From contig DASRFJ010000077.1 of NCBI GenBank assembly GCA_035651595.1, forward strand, positions 1 to 64,000: a stretch of 64,000 nt of DNA. The letters run 5' to 3'. Positions 23,945 through 31,321 of the stretch are shown piece by piece. The notes beneath the pieces are model-generated. The model worked only from the letters and a program-made list of their open reading frames with translations. It was not told the DNA's origin and did no database searches. A program made the position numbers and the translations under genes. The stretch comes from JAFARZ01 sp035651595. GTDB lineage: Bacteria; Actinomycetota; Actinomycetes; Streptosporangiales; Streptosporangiaceae. Positions within the stretch are counted from its first letter, which is position 1. Each line of letters starts with the position of its first letter.

Positions 23945-24739
23945 TGAGCGGTGCGCCTCGACGTTGGTGATCAGCCGCTGGAGCAGCGAAGCCGGCGCCG
24001 GATCGCTCGGGGGAGTGGAGCCAACCGCGGAAGCGGAGATGGCGAACACGTCCGTTCCGGCCACGGCGAACAGCGTATTGATCTTGGAGGTAGCGCCCGC
24101 GACCGCTGTCGACTGGTCGAGCCAGAACGTCTGGTGGCCGGCCACCGACGCGGCGGAGGTGAGCTGCATGCTGACGTGGTCGGAGCCGCCGCCGCTGGCG
24201 GTGAACGAGTGGCACCGAGCGGACAGCGACTGCACCCCGCTGAAGAAGGTGGACGCCGCACCTGAGCTGGCGAACTGATAGACAACCTGGCCGTAGGCCT
24301 GGTCCGCGGCGCTGTTGGCCACGCTCTGGGCGGTATAGGCCGTCTCGCCGAAGCCGGAACTGGTGAAGTAGTTGTCCCACTCGGTGCAGCTCATCGTGGC
24401 CGGGTTGTAACTGGCTGATCCCTTCTCGAGGCTCGCGCCGGAGTCCGCGGAGCCCTGCTCGCTGACCGCGAAGCGAGACGGGAAGTCGTTTGCCGGCAGC
24501 AAGGCCTTCGTCAGCTGCGCGCCGGTGAGCTGGCTGGCCGTGCCATGGGAGCCGCCGCCCGAGCCGGACCCGGTCGCGCTGCTGCCGCTGCCGTTCCCGT
24601 TCACGGAACCCGGCCCGGTGCTCGAACCAGAGCCGCTGGAAGTCGCCCCGGTGTTGCTGGAGCTTGACCCAGAACATCCAGCCATCACGAGCGACAACCC
24701 GGCGGCGGCGACCACGACCGCTAGCTTGTGCACCTTCAT
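23930..24739 (-). CDS. PknH-sensor-like lipoprotein, paralogue 1
   Basis: 269 aa. Lipoprotein signal MKVHKLAVVVAAAGLSLVMAGCSG with the lipobox Cys at 22, then a Gly/Ser/Thr linker (~25-68) and a globular sensor domain. The domain starts QLTGAQLTKALLPANDFPSRF; paired cysteines lie in ATMSCTEWDNYF and SARCHSFTASGG, a pattern seen in PknH extracellular sensors and LpqN-type lipoproteins. A strand with VFAISASAVG closes it. No kinase is linked. The two other paralogues lie within 4 kb, separated by an acyl-CoA dehydrogenase gene. A ligand-binding envelope role is inference. Confidence 0.8.
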   Translation of the reverse strand: MKVHKLAVVVAAAGLSLVMAGCSGSSSSNTGATSSGSGSSTGPGSVNGNGSGSSATGSGSGGGSHGTASQLTGAQLTKALLPANDFPSRFAVSEQGSADSGASLEKGSASYNPATMSCTEWDNYFTSSGFGETAYTAQSVANSAADQAYGQVVYQFASSGAASTFFSGVQSLSARCHSFTASGGGSDHVSMQLTSAASVAGHQTFWLDQSTAVAGATSKINTLFAVAGTDVFAISASAVGSTPPSDPAPASLLQRLITNVEAHRSLLEE

Positions 24740-24895
24740 AACCAGCCCCTGCTCCCGATGAACCCACCCAGCGCAGCGACGCTACCGAGCCGCCACGCAC
24801 CGCGCCACCTAAGAGACAAAACTGAGACTAACCGGGCGAACGCGGACACATGAGTGGCCGGCGCGATGACCGGCGGCGGATCGTTGTACAAAGTG
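24740..24895. other. promoter region of lipoprotein paralogue 1
   Basis: 156 bp between the lipoprotein start and the repeat element. No coding frame or clear hairpin. The AAGAGACAAAACTGAGACTAA stretch near 24810-24830 is the only AT-richer part and probably holds the leftward promoter; no confident -35/-10 pair is seen. Confidence 0.35.
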
Positions 24896-25045
24896 CCCGC
24901 AACGTCCGCAGTTGCCCCGATACTCGCGCAGGCGGAAGGTGGCTCGAAAATCATTGCGGACACTTACCCCCCCAAACAGGGAGGGTAACTGTCCGCAATA
25001 ATTTGATCGCCCCGGCGTCATGACTGGAATGGGCGAAAGGTTCGA
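24896..25045. repeat. palindromic repeat element, copy 2
   Basis: Arms 24953-24973 and 24979-24999 (21 nt; two mismatches), loop AAACA. The 24-nt right spacer and the ACTGGAATGGGCGAAAGG right flank match the other copies; the left direct repeat (TGCCCGCAACGTCC, ending 24907) sits at the conserved distance. It separates two members of the lipoprotein family. Confidence 0.8.
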
Positions 25046-25081
25046 TTTGTGGCCGCAGGAAGCCGGGTCCGGCGGCCGAGG

Positions 25082-25156
25082 GCCCAGGGGACGCGAGCCC
25101 AGGGGCCGCGGGCCCAGGGGACGCGAGCCCAGGGGACGCGAGCCCAGGGGTTGCTT
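25082..25156. repeat. 15-bp tandem repeat, five units
   Basis: GCCCAGGGGACGCGA is repeated at 25082, 25097 (two changes), 25112, 25127 and 25142 (last five bases diverged), ending at the stop codon of the following minus-strand gene. It is a minisatellite just after that gene's stop; neither a CRISPR (no spacers) nor protein-coding. Confidence 0.85.
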
Positions 25157-25838
25157 AGTGGAGCGCGGATACGCGGGAGATCAGGCGGGCGGCGAGGGCG
25201 GTGAGGTTGGGCTTGGCGGCGGTCGGGGTGTTGGCCTCGAGGATGAAGGCGTCGTCGCCGGCCATCGCGAACAGCGTGAAGGTGTACAGAGACCCCGGCA
25301 GGTGGGCGAACGTGTCCTGCTGGGTGACCGCGAATGCCGTGTACCTGCCGACGTGCGTCTTGGCGATCGATTGCGTCTTGACGTACATGGTCGGCGACCC
25401 GCCACCGCTCAGCGTGATGTGGCGGCATTTGCCGTACTTGGCGAACCCGGTGCTGTAGAACGACTTCGCGGCGCGGGCACTGGGGAGCTGGTAGACGATT
25501 TCCTGGTCGTCGATGAGCGCGGCCCGGTTGCTGACGTCGTCGGAGGCAAGAGCGGTTTCGCCGAGGGCCGGCTCGCCGTAGATGTTCCAGAACGAGGAGC
25601 AGCTCATGGTGGCGATGTGGAAGGCGTCGGTCCCCGGCTGGAGCGAGTTGCCGGTATCGATCGGACGCATGGCCTTGTAGCCTCGGCCGAAGGAAGACGC
25701 GGGGAGCAGTGCCTTCGCGAGCTTGGCGCCGGTGATCTGGTGTACGCCGGGGGTGCCCGCGAGCGCGGCGGGCGCCAGCGCGAAGATGGCCATGGAGGCC
25801 GTCGCCGCAGCCAGGGCACGGAACGGGCGAAAACTCAT
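25155..25838 (-). CDS. PknH-sensor-like exported protein, paralogue 2
   Basis: 227 aa with a Sec signal ([28 protein letters not shown]) and no lipobox or Ser linker, so it is secreted rather than lipid-anchored. It then aligns with paralogues 1 and 3: [17 protein letters not shown], a linker to [55 protein letters not shown]. The two conserved Cys are kept. The stop TAA is next to a 15-bp tandem repeat. Start region faces the divergent acyl-CoA dehydrogenase. Its role is unknown. Confidence 0.8.
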   Translation of the reverse strand: MSFRPFRALAAATASMAIFALAPAALAGTPGVHQITGAKLAKALLPASSFGRGYKAMRPIDTGNSLQPGTDAFHIATMSCSSFWNIYGEPALGETALASDDVSNRAALIDDQEIVYQLPSARAAKSFYSTGFAKYGKCRHITLSGGGSPTMYVKTQSIAKTHVGRYTAFAVTQQDTFAHLPGSLYTFTLFAMAGDDAFILEANTPTAAKPNLTALAARLISRVSALH

Positions 25839-25920
25839 GAGGCACCTCGACCTAGCACGTAGTCGAGGGCATCATATGGGGCAAAAGAGACTCTGCGTTA
25901 AGCGGGCCGGGAGGCGTTTC

Positions 25921-27210
25921 GTGGACTTCGGTTATGACACCAGGACACTGGAACTTCGCGAGCGGCTGACGGCCTTCATGGACGAGCACGTGTTCCCGGC
26001 AGAGGCCAGCTACGCCGCGCAGGCCGAAGCCGCGGCGGCCGACGGCCGCCCGTGGGACCGCCTTCCGGTTACCGAGGAACTGAAGGCCGAAGCGCGCAAG
26101 CGCGGCCTGTGGAACCTCTTCCTCACCGGCAAGGCCGCCCAGGCCACCCCGCCGGGCTATCTCCTTGACCCGCCGCTCACCAACGCGCAGTACGCGCCGC
26201 TGGCCGAGGTCACCGGCTGGAGCCCGGCGATCGCGCCGGAGGCGCTGAACTGCGCCGCGCCGGACACCGGCAACATGGAACTGCTCGCCGAGTTCGGCAC
26301 CCCCGAGCAACGGGAACGCTGGCTGAAGCCGCTGCTCGAGGGGGAGATCCGGTCCGCCTTCTGCATGACCGAGCCGGCCGTGGCGTCCAGCGACGCGACG
26401 AACATCGCGGCGACGATCGCCAGGGACGGCGACGGCTATGTCGTGACTGGCCGCAAGTGGTGGTCGACCGGCGCGCTGAACCCGAACTGCCGGCTGCTGA
26501 TCGTGATGGGCGTCACCGAGACCCCGGAAGGCGACCAGGGACACGGACATCACTCGATGATCCTGGTGCCGCGCGACACTCCGGGTGTGACGATCCACCG
26601 TGGCATGCGGGTGTTCGGCTACTCGGACGGTCCGCACGGCGGGCACGCCGAGGTCGAGTTCCGCGACGTCCGGGTTCCGGCGGCCAACCTCGTCGGCGGT
26701 GCCGGCGAGGGGTTCGCGATCGCGCAGGCCCGGCTCGGCCCCGGCCGGATCCACCACTGCATGCGGATGATCGGCGCCGCCGAACGCGCGCTCGACCTGA
26801 TGTGCAAGCGGGCGCTCGCGCGCACCGCGTGGGGCAAGCCGCTGGCCGACCAGGGCGTCATCCAGGACTGGATCGCGGAGTCGCGGGTCCGGATCGAGCA
26901 GGCCCGGTTGCTCGTGCTGAAGGCTGCGTGGCTGATGGACACCCAGGGCAACAAGGCCGCGCACGCGGAGATCCAGGCCATCAAGATCGTCACGCCGGCC
27001 ATGGCGGAGTGGGTGATCGACCGGGCGGTCCAGGCGCACGGCGCGGCCGGCATCAGCCAGGACACTCCGCTGGCTCAACTGTGGGCCGGCGCGCGGTCGC
27101 TGCGCTTCGCGGACGGGCCAGACGAGGTGCACAAGCGCTCGCTGGCCCGCCGCGAACTGCGTAAATCCGGTCGATCGGGGGGTGCGGGGGGTCGTCCCCC
27201 CGCGCGCTAG
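25921..27210 (+). CDS. acyl-CoA dehydrogenase (ACAD10/11-like)
   Basis: 429 aa flavoenzyme oxidising acyl-CoA to 2-enoyl-CoA. The N-terminus [27 protein letters not shown], the FAD-binding [56 protein letters not shown] and the C-terminal [18 protein letters not shown] are those of the ACAD10/11 subgroup, which acts on branched or hydroxylated substrates in animals and is common in actinobacterial catabolism. GTG 25921 is chosen because GGGAGG lies 6 nt upstream; in-frame ATG 25876 would add an unlikely basic leader. It ends with a non-conserved Gly/Arg tail. It is not linked to other beta-oxidation genes. Confidence 0.93.
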   Translation: MDFGYDTRTLELRERLTAFMDEHVFPAEASYAAQAEAAAADGRPWDRLPVTEELKAEARKRGLWNLFLTGKAAQATPPGYLLDPPLTNAQYAPLAEVTGWSPAIAPEALNCAAPDTGNMELLAEFGTPEQRERWLKPLLEGEIRSAFCMTEPAVASSDATNIAATIARDGDGYVVTGRKWWSTGALNPNCRLLIVMGVTETPEGDQGHGHHSMILVPRDTPGVTIHRGMRVFGYSDGPHGGHAEVEFRDVRVPAANLVGGAGEGFAIAQARLGPGRIHHCMRMIGAAERALDLMCKRALARTAWGKPLADQGVIQDWIAESRVRIEQARLLVLKAAWLMDTQGNKAAHAEIQAIKIVTPAMAEWVIDRAVQAHGAAGISQDTPLAQLWAGARSLRFADGPDEVHKRSLARRELRKSGRSGGAGGRPPAR

Positions 27211-27233
27211 CAGAGCGGCCGGTCGCTAAATAC

Positions 27234-28004
27234 TCAGTGGTGCGGGTAGAGCTTCTGCGTCTGCTTGATGAACTGGGCCATCAGCGTCGGCGACGGCTCG
27301 TCATTCGTGCCGCTCAGGTCCCAGAACTGGTACACGTTCGTCCCCGACACGACGACCAGCACGTTGTTGTAGAACGAGAAACCGGGCGCCTCGGACAGCG
27401 CGCTCTGCTGCGCGACGGTGAAGGCGTGGTTGCCGCTGACCGCGGTCTTCGACACGGACATGTTCGTCACCTGAAGCGTGCCGCCGCCGGGGCTGGTGTC
27501 GCCCGGGTTCGGCTCGGTGAACGAGGAGCATGAACGGTACTTGGCCGCGGCCTGATTGAAGAACGTGGTGGCGGCCTGCGTGGTCGAAAACTGGTTCACC
27601 CACTGGATGCCGTAAAGCACCGTGTTGGGGTAGCTGCCGAACGGGCTTGAGTTGACGTCGTCGGCCAGTGCCCCCGCGGTGTCCCCGAAGCCCCCGATAA
27701 TCACGAAGTCCTCGAAGTTGCTGCAGCTCATGCTCGGCACGTGGTACCAGGCCTTGGTCGGCAGAAGCCGCCCGCCGGTGCTGATCACGTCCCCGCCGGT
27801 GAACCCGTCGCCGAAGGCCGAGGCTGGCAGCAGCGCGGTCCTCAGGCGCGAGCCCGTGACCTGCGGCGGTGGCTTGGGCTTGTGTTTCTTCGGGTGCCCG
27901 AGGGTTTGTGCGGTGGCCGAGCCGGACACCGCGACCGACAGCCCCCCGAGCGACAGCGCCGCCACGGCGGCAACTGCTGCTATCGATCTGAACTTATGCC
28001 TCAT
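27234..28004 (-). CDS. PknH-sensor-like exported protein, paralogue 3
   Basis: About 256 aa starting MRHKFRSIAAVAAVAALSLGGLSVAVSGSATAQ (Sec signal), followed by a Lys/Pro linker (HPKKHKPKPPPQ) and the sensor domain: VTGSRLRTALLPASAFGDGF, VPSMSCSNFEDFVIIGGFGDT, KYRSCSSFTEPNPG, AFTVAQQSALSEAPGFSFYNNV. GAAAGG at 6 nt supports ATG 28004 over an upstream in-frame codon at 28040. The cationic linker, rather than the Ser/Gly linker of paralogue 1, could bind the wall. Function unknown. Confidence 0.8.
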   Translation of the reverse strand: MRHKFRSIAAVAAVAALSLGGLSVAVSGSATAQTLGHPKKHKPKPPPQVTGSRLRTALLPASAFGDGFTGGDVISTGGRLLPTKAWYHVPSMSCSNFEDFVIIGGFGDTAGALADDVNSSPFGSYPNTVLYGIQWVNQFSTTQAATTFFNQAAAKYRSCSSFTEPNPGDTSPGGGTLQVTNMSVSKTAVSGNHAFTVAQQSALSEAPGFSFYNNVLVVVSGTNVYQFWDLSGTNDEPSPTLMAQFIKQTQKLYPHH

Positions 28005-28165
28005 GCAATGACCTTTCTCGCGAAAATGGCGCGAGAACAATAGCGGCTAAAGCGGGCTTGCCGCAGCAGGATTCGGTCACGTGGGCCGCCTTCCCTGGTG
28101 TACCGGTCAGTAGCTACGCTGATCGTGGAACCACCGCACGTTATGAGCAATTAAGGAGCACCTAC

Positions 28166-28918
28166 GTGACTGAGCGAGTGGCGATCGTAACCGGAGCAGC
28201 CCGCGGCATCGGTGCCGCCACCGCGCGGCGGCTGGCCTCGGACGGGATGGCCGTCGCGGTGCTTGACCTGCAGGAGGAAGCCTGCAAGGAAACCGTCGAC
28301 GACATCACCAAGGCGGGCGGTCGCGCACTCGCCGTCGGCGCGGACGTCAGCAAGGCTGAACATGTTCAAGAAGCAGTTGAACGTGTTCAAGCTGACCTGG
28401 GCGAGCCCGCCGTCCTGGTCAACAACGCGGGCATCATCAGGGACAACCTGCTGTTCAAGATGACCGACGACGACTGGGACGCGGTCCTCGGGGTGCACCT
28501 GCGCGGCGCCTTCCTGATGAGCCGTGCCGTGCAGAAGTACATGGTTGAGCAGCGCTACGGCCGCATCGTGAACCTGTCCTCCAGCTCCGCGCTCGGCAAC
28601 CGCGGGCAGGTGAACTACTCCGCCGCCAAGGCCGGCATGCAGGGGTTCACCAAGACGCTGGCGATCGAGCTGGGACCGTTCGGCGTGACCGCGAACGCCG
28701 TCGCGCCGGGTTTCATCGTCACCGACATGACGGCGGCCACCGCGGCGCGGGTGAAGATGTCGTTCGAGGACTTCCAGACCGCCGCCGCCGGCCAGATCCC
28801 GGTGCGCCGGGTCGGTCAGCCGGCCGACGTCGCGCACGTCATCTCCTTCCTGGCCAGCGAGGGCGCGGGCTTCGTGTCCGGGCAGGTCATCTACGTCGCT
28901 GGGGGCCCATTGTGCTGA
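28166..28918 (+). CDS. fabG: 3-oxoacyl-ACP reductase-like SDR (FabG)
   Basis: 250 aa classical short-chain dehydrogenase. NADP(H) motif TGAARGIG (9-16), NNAG 86-89, catalytic Ser near 139, Tyr151 and Lys155 in NYSAAKAG, and PGFIVTDMT. FabG-like SDRs reduce 3-oxoacyl or oxidise 3-hydroxyacyl thioesters; in an operon with two acyl-CoA dehydrogenases the oxidative (beta-oxidation) direction on CoA esters is more likely. AAGGAG is 7 nt before the GTG. The stop overlaps the next gene by 7 bases. Confidence 0.92.
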   Translation: MTERVAIVTGAARGIGAATARRLASDGMAVAVLDLQEEACKETVDDITKAGGRALAVGADVSKAEHVQEAVERVQADLGEPAVLVNNAGIIRDNLLFKMTDDDWDAVLGVHLRGAFLMSRAVQKYMVEQRYGRIVNLSSSSALGNRGQVNYSAAKAGMQGFTKTLAIELGPFGVTANAVAPGFIVTDMTAATAARVKMSFEDFQTAAAGQIPVRRVGQPADVAHVISFLASEGAGFVSGQVIYVAGGPLC

Positions 28919-30090
28919 AAAGAGAATCGCTGCGGGAGCGGGTGGGCGAGCTCCTCAAGAGCGCCGATACCAGCCAACGGCAGGAGTTCCTCGACGCTCG
29001 CTTCGAGGCGGGGCTGGCCTGGGTGCACTTCCCGGAGGGCCTCGGCGGACTCGGGCTGCCGCGCCAGATGCAGGCCATCGTGGACGCCGAACTCGCCGCG
29101 GCGAACGCACCGGACAACGAGCCGGACCGGATCGGCATCGGGCTCGGCATGGCCGCCCCCACAATCCTGGCGCACGGCACCGACGAGCAGAAACAGCGCT
29201 GGCTCAAGCCGCTGTGGACCGGCAGACAGGTGTGGTGCCAGCTGTTCAGCGAACCCGGCGCGGGCAGCGACCTGGCCGCGCTCGGCACCCGTGCGGTCCG
29301 GGACGGCGACGGCTGGGTGGTGAACGGCCAGAAGGTGTGGACCTCTTCGGCGCACCAGGCGGTGTGGGGCCTGCTGGTCGCGCGCACCGATCCGGACGTG
29401 CCCAAGCACGCCGGCCTTACCTACTTCGCGTGCGACATGACCGCGCCGGGCGTGGAGGTGCGGCCGCTGCGCCAGCTCACCGGCGAGGCCGAGTTCAACG
29501 AGGTGTTCCTGTCCGACGTCCGGATCCCGGACAGCGACCGGATCGGCGCGGTCGGCCAGGGCTGGACCGTCGCGATGACCACGCTGATGAGCGAGCGGGT
29601 GAGCATCGGCAGCTCCCGTGCGGTGCCGCGGGAAGCCGGCATGATCGGTTCGGTGGTGAAGACCTGGCGCGAGCACCCCGAGCTGCGCACACCGGGGCTG
29701 CACGACCGGCTGCTCCGGCTGTGGGTCGAGGCCGAGGTGGCCCGGCTGTCCGCGGAACGGCTGCGGCAGCAGCTCGCGGCCGGCAAGCCTGGCCCGGAGG
29801 GCTCCGCGGCCAAGCTGGTGTTCGCCCGGCTCAACCAGGAGATCTCCGGGCTCGAGCTGGAACTGGCCGGCGCGGATGGGCTGCGCTACGACGACTGGAC
29901 GATGAAGCGGCCGGAACGCGCGAACTTCTTCGGGCGCGGCCCGGGCTTCCGCTACCTGCGCGCCAAGGGCAACTCGATCGAGGGCGGCACCTCCGAGATC
30001 CTGCGGAACATCGTGGCCGAGCGCGTCCTGGGACTGCCGCCAGAGCCGCGCACCGACAAAGAAGTGGCCTGGAAGGACCTGCCACGATGA
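28912..30090 (+). CDS. acyl-CoA dehydrogenase, large-subunit type
   Basis: 392 aa with a complete set of active-site features: QLFSEPGAGSDLAALGTRAV (FAD/substrate), VNGQKVWTSSAHQAVWGLL, LRQLTGEAEFNEVFLSDVRIP, and the C-terminal GNSIEGGTSEILRNIVAERVLGLP. In actinobacteria, such a gene followed by a shorter degenerate dehydrogenase forms an alpha2beta2 heterotetramer (FadE26/27- or FadE28/29-like) acting on bulky side chains such as steroid or polycyclic acyl-CoA. That function is inferred from gene order. GTG start inside the end of fabG; ATGA overlap with the next gene. Confidence 0.93.
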   Translation: MLKRESLRERVGELLKSADTSQRQEFLDARFEAGLAWVHFPEGLGGLGLPRQMQAIVDAELAAANAPDNEPDRIGIGLGMAAPTILAHGTDEQKQRWLKPLWTGRQVWCQLFSEPGAGSDLAALGTRAVRDGDGWVVNGQKVWTSSAHQAVWGLLVARTDPDVPKHAGLTYFACDMTAPGVEVRPLRQLTGEAEFNEVFLSDVRIPDSDRIGAVGQGWTVAMTTLMSERVSIGSSRAVPREAGMIGSVVKTWREHPELRTPGLHDRLLRLWVEAEVARLSAERLRQQLAAGKPGPEGSAAKLVFARLNQEISGLELELAGADGLRYDDWTMKRPERANFFGRGPGFRYLRAKGNSIEGGTSEILRNIVAERVLGLPPEPRTDKEVAWKDLPR

Positions 30091-31250
30091 CTGCAGATAC
30101 CGCGGGCCGCCTCCCCGATCTTCTTTACGACGACACCGAACGATCCTTGGCTGATGCGCTGAAGACGCTGCTCGACAGCCAGGCCGGCCTGCTCGCGCGC
30201 ACCGAGTCAGCCGAGACGTATGACACCGCGCTGTGGCGGAAGGTCGCGGCCGACCTCGGCTGCGCCGGGCTGCTGATCCCGGAGCGGGACGGCGGCGCCG
30301 GTGCCTCGTACCGGGAGGCGGCGTCGGCCGCGGAGGAGCTGGGCGCGGCCGTCGCGCCGGTGCCGTTCGTCGGCAGCGCGGTGGTCGCCACCGTGGCGCT
30401 GCTCGCCTGCGCCCGGTCCGGTTCGGCGGAGGCCGAGCGGCTGCTGCGGCGGATGGCCGACGGAGAGCTGACCGTCGCGCTCGCCATCGGCTTCGCTACC
30501 GCGCCCGACGCGCCCTTCCCCAGGTCGGTAAGGGTCGCCGGGCCGCATCAGGGCGACAAGGCATCGGGCTGGGCGCGGCTGCGCGGATCGGTACGCGGGG
30601 TGGCGGACGCACTGCCCGCCGCGATGCTGCTCGTGCCTTCGGACGGCGTGCCGCACGGGCTGTACGCGGTGGACCTGTCGTCCGCCCGGGTCACCCGGTC
30701 CGGAGTCGTGTCGCTGGACATGACCAGGCAACTGTGCGACATCTCCTTCGACGACGCGCCCGCCACGCCGATCGTGTCCGGTTCGGCGGCCGCGGACGCG
30801 GTGAACGCCGCGCTGCGTGCGGGCGCGTGCGTGCTGGCCGCCGAACTGCTCGGCGTCGCGCAACGCTGCCTGGACATGACCGTGGCGTACGTGAAGGAGC
30901 GGCACCAGTTCGCGCGGCCGGTCGGATCGTTCCAGGCGGTCAAGGTGCGGCTCGCCGACCTGTGGGTGTCGGTGGCGCAGGCCCGAGCGGCCGCCCGCTA
31001 CGCGGCGGCGTGCCTGGCCACCGGGGCCGCGGACGCGCCGGTCGCGGTGGCGCTCGCCAAGGCATACTGCTCCGACGTGGCGGTGCAGGCGGCTCAGGAG
31101 TGCGTTCAGCTCCACGGGGGTATTGGGTTCACGTGGGAACATCCGGCACACCTGTACCTCAAGCGGGCGAAGGCGGACTCACTGGCCTTCGGCACAGCGG
31201 ACGCCCATCGCCGCTCACTGGCCAGCCTGGTGAATCTGCCCGCGCCGTGA
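30087..31250 (+). CDS. acyl-CoA dehydrogenase, partner (small-subunit) type
   Basis: 387 aa. N-terminal helix bundle (DDTERSLADALKTLLDSQAGLL), VAADLGCAGLLIPERDGGAGASY, weak middle beta-domain, and C-terminal AAELLGVAQRCLDMTVAYVKERHQFARPVGSFQAVK, then LHGGIGFTWEHPAHLYLKRAK. The C-terminal half keeps the family signature but the catalytic Glu loop is divergent, as in the non-catalytic partners of heteromeric FadE complexes. It starts in ATGA with the previous gene, so equal expression is expected. Confidence 0.9.
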   Translation: MTADTAGRLPDLLYDDTERSLADALKTLLDSQAGLLARTESAETYDTALWRKVAADLGCAGLLIPERDGGAGASYREAASAAEELGAAVAPVPFVGSAVVATVALLACARSGSAEAERLLRRMADGELTVALAIGFATAPDAPFPRSVRVAGPHQGDKASGWARLRGSVRGVADALPAAMLLVPSDGVPHGLYAVDLSSARVTRSGVVSLDMTRQLCDISFDDAPATPIVSGSAAADAVNAALRAGACVLAAELLGVAQRCLDMTVAYVKERHQFARPVGSFQAVKVRLADLWVSVAQARAAARYAAACLATGAADAPVAVALAKAYCSDVAVQAAQECVQLHGGIGFTWEHPAHLYLKRAKADSLAFGTADAHRRSLASLVNLPAP

Positions 31251-31321
31251 GCGAAGCCAGGGGCGCGGCGTTGCCTGGACCGACGAGCGAGGAGCGCAGC
31301 GACGAGCGAGGAGGGAAGGCG

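Noticed and set aside
25082..25156. CRISPR array
   Set aside because: Contiguous 15-bp units without spacers.
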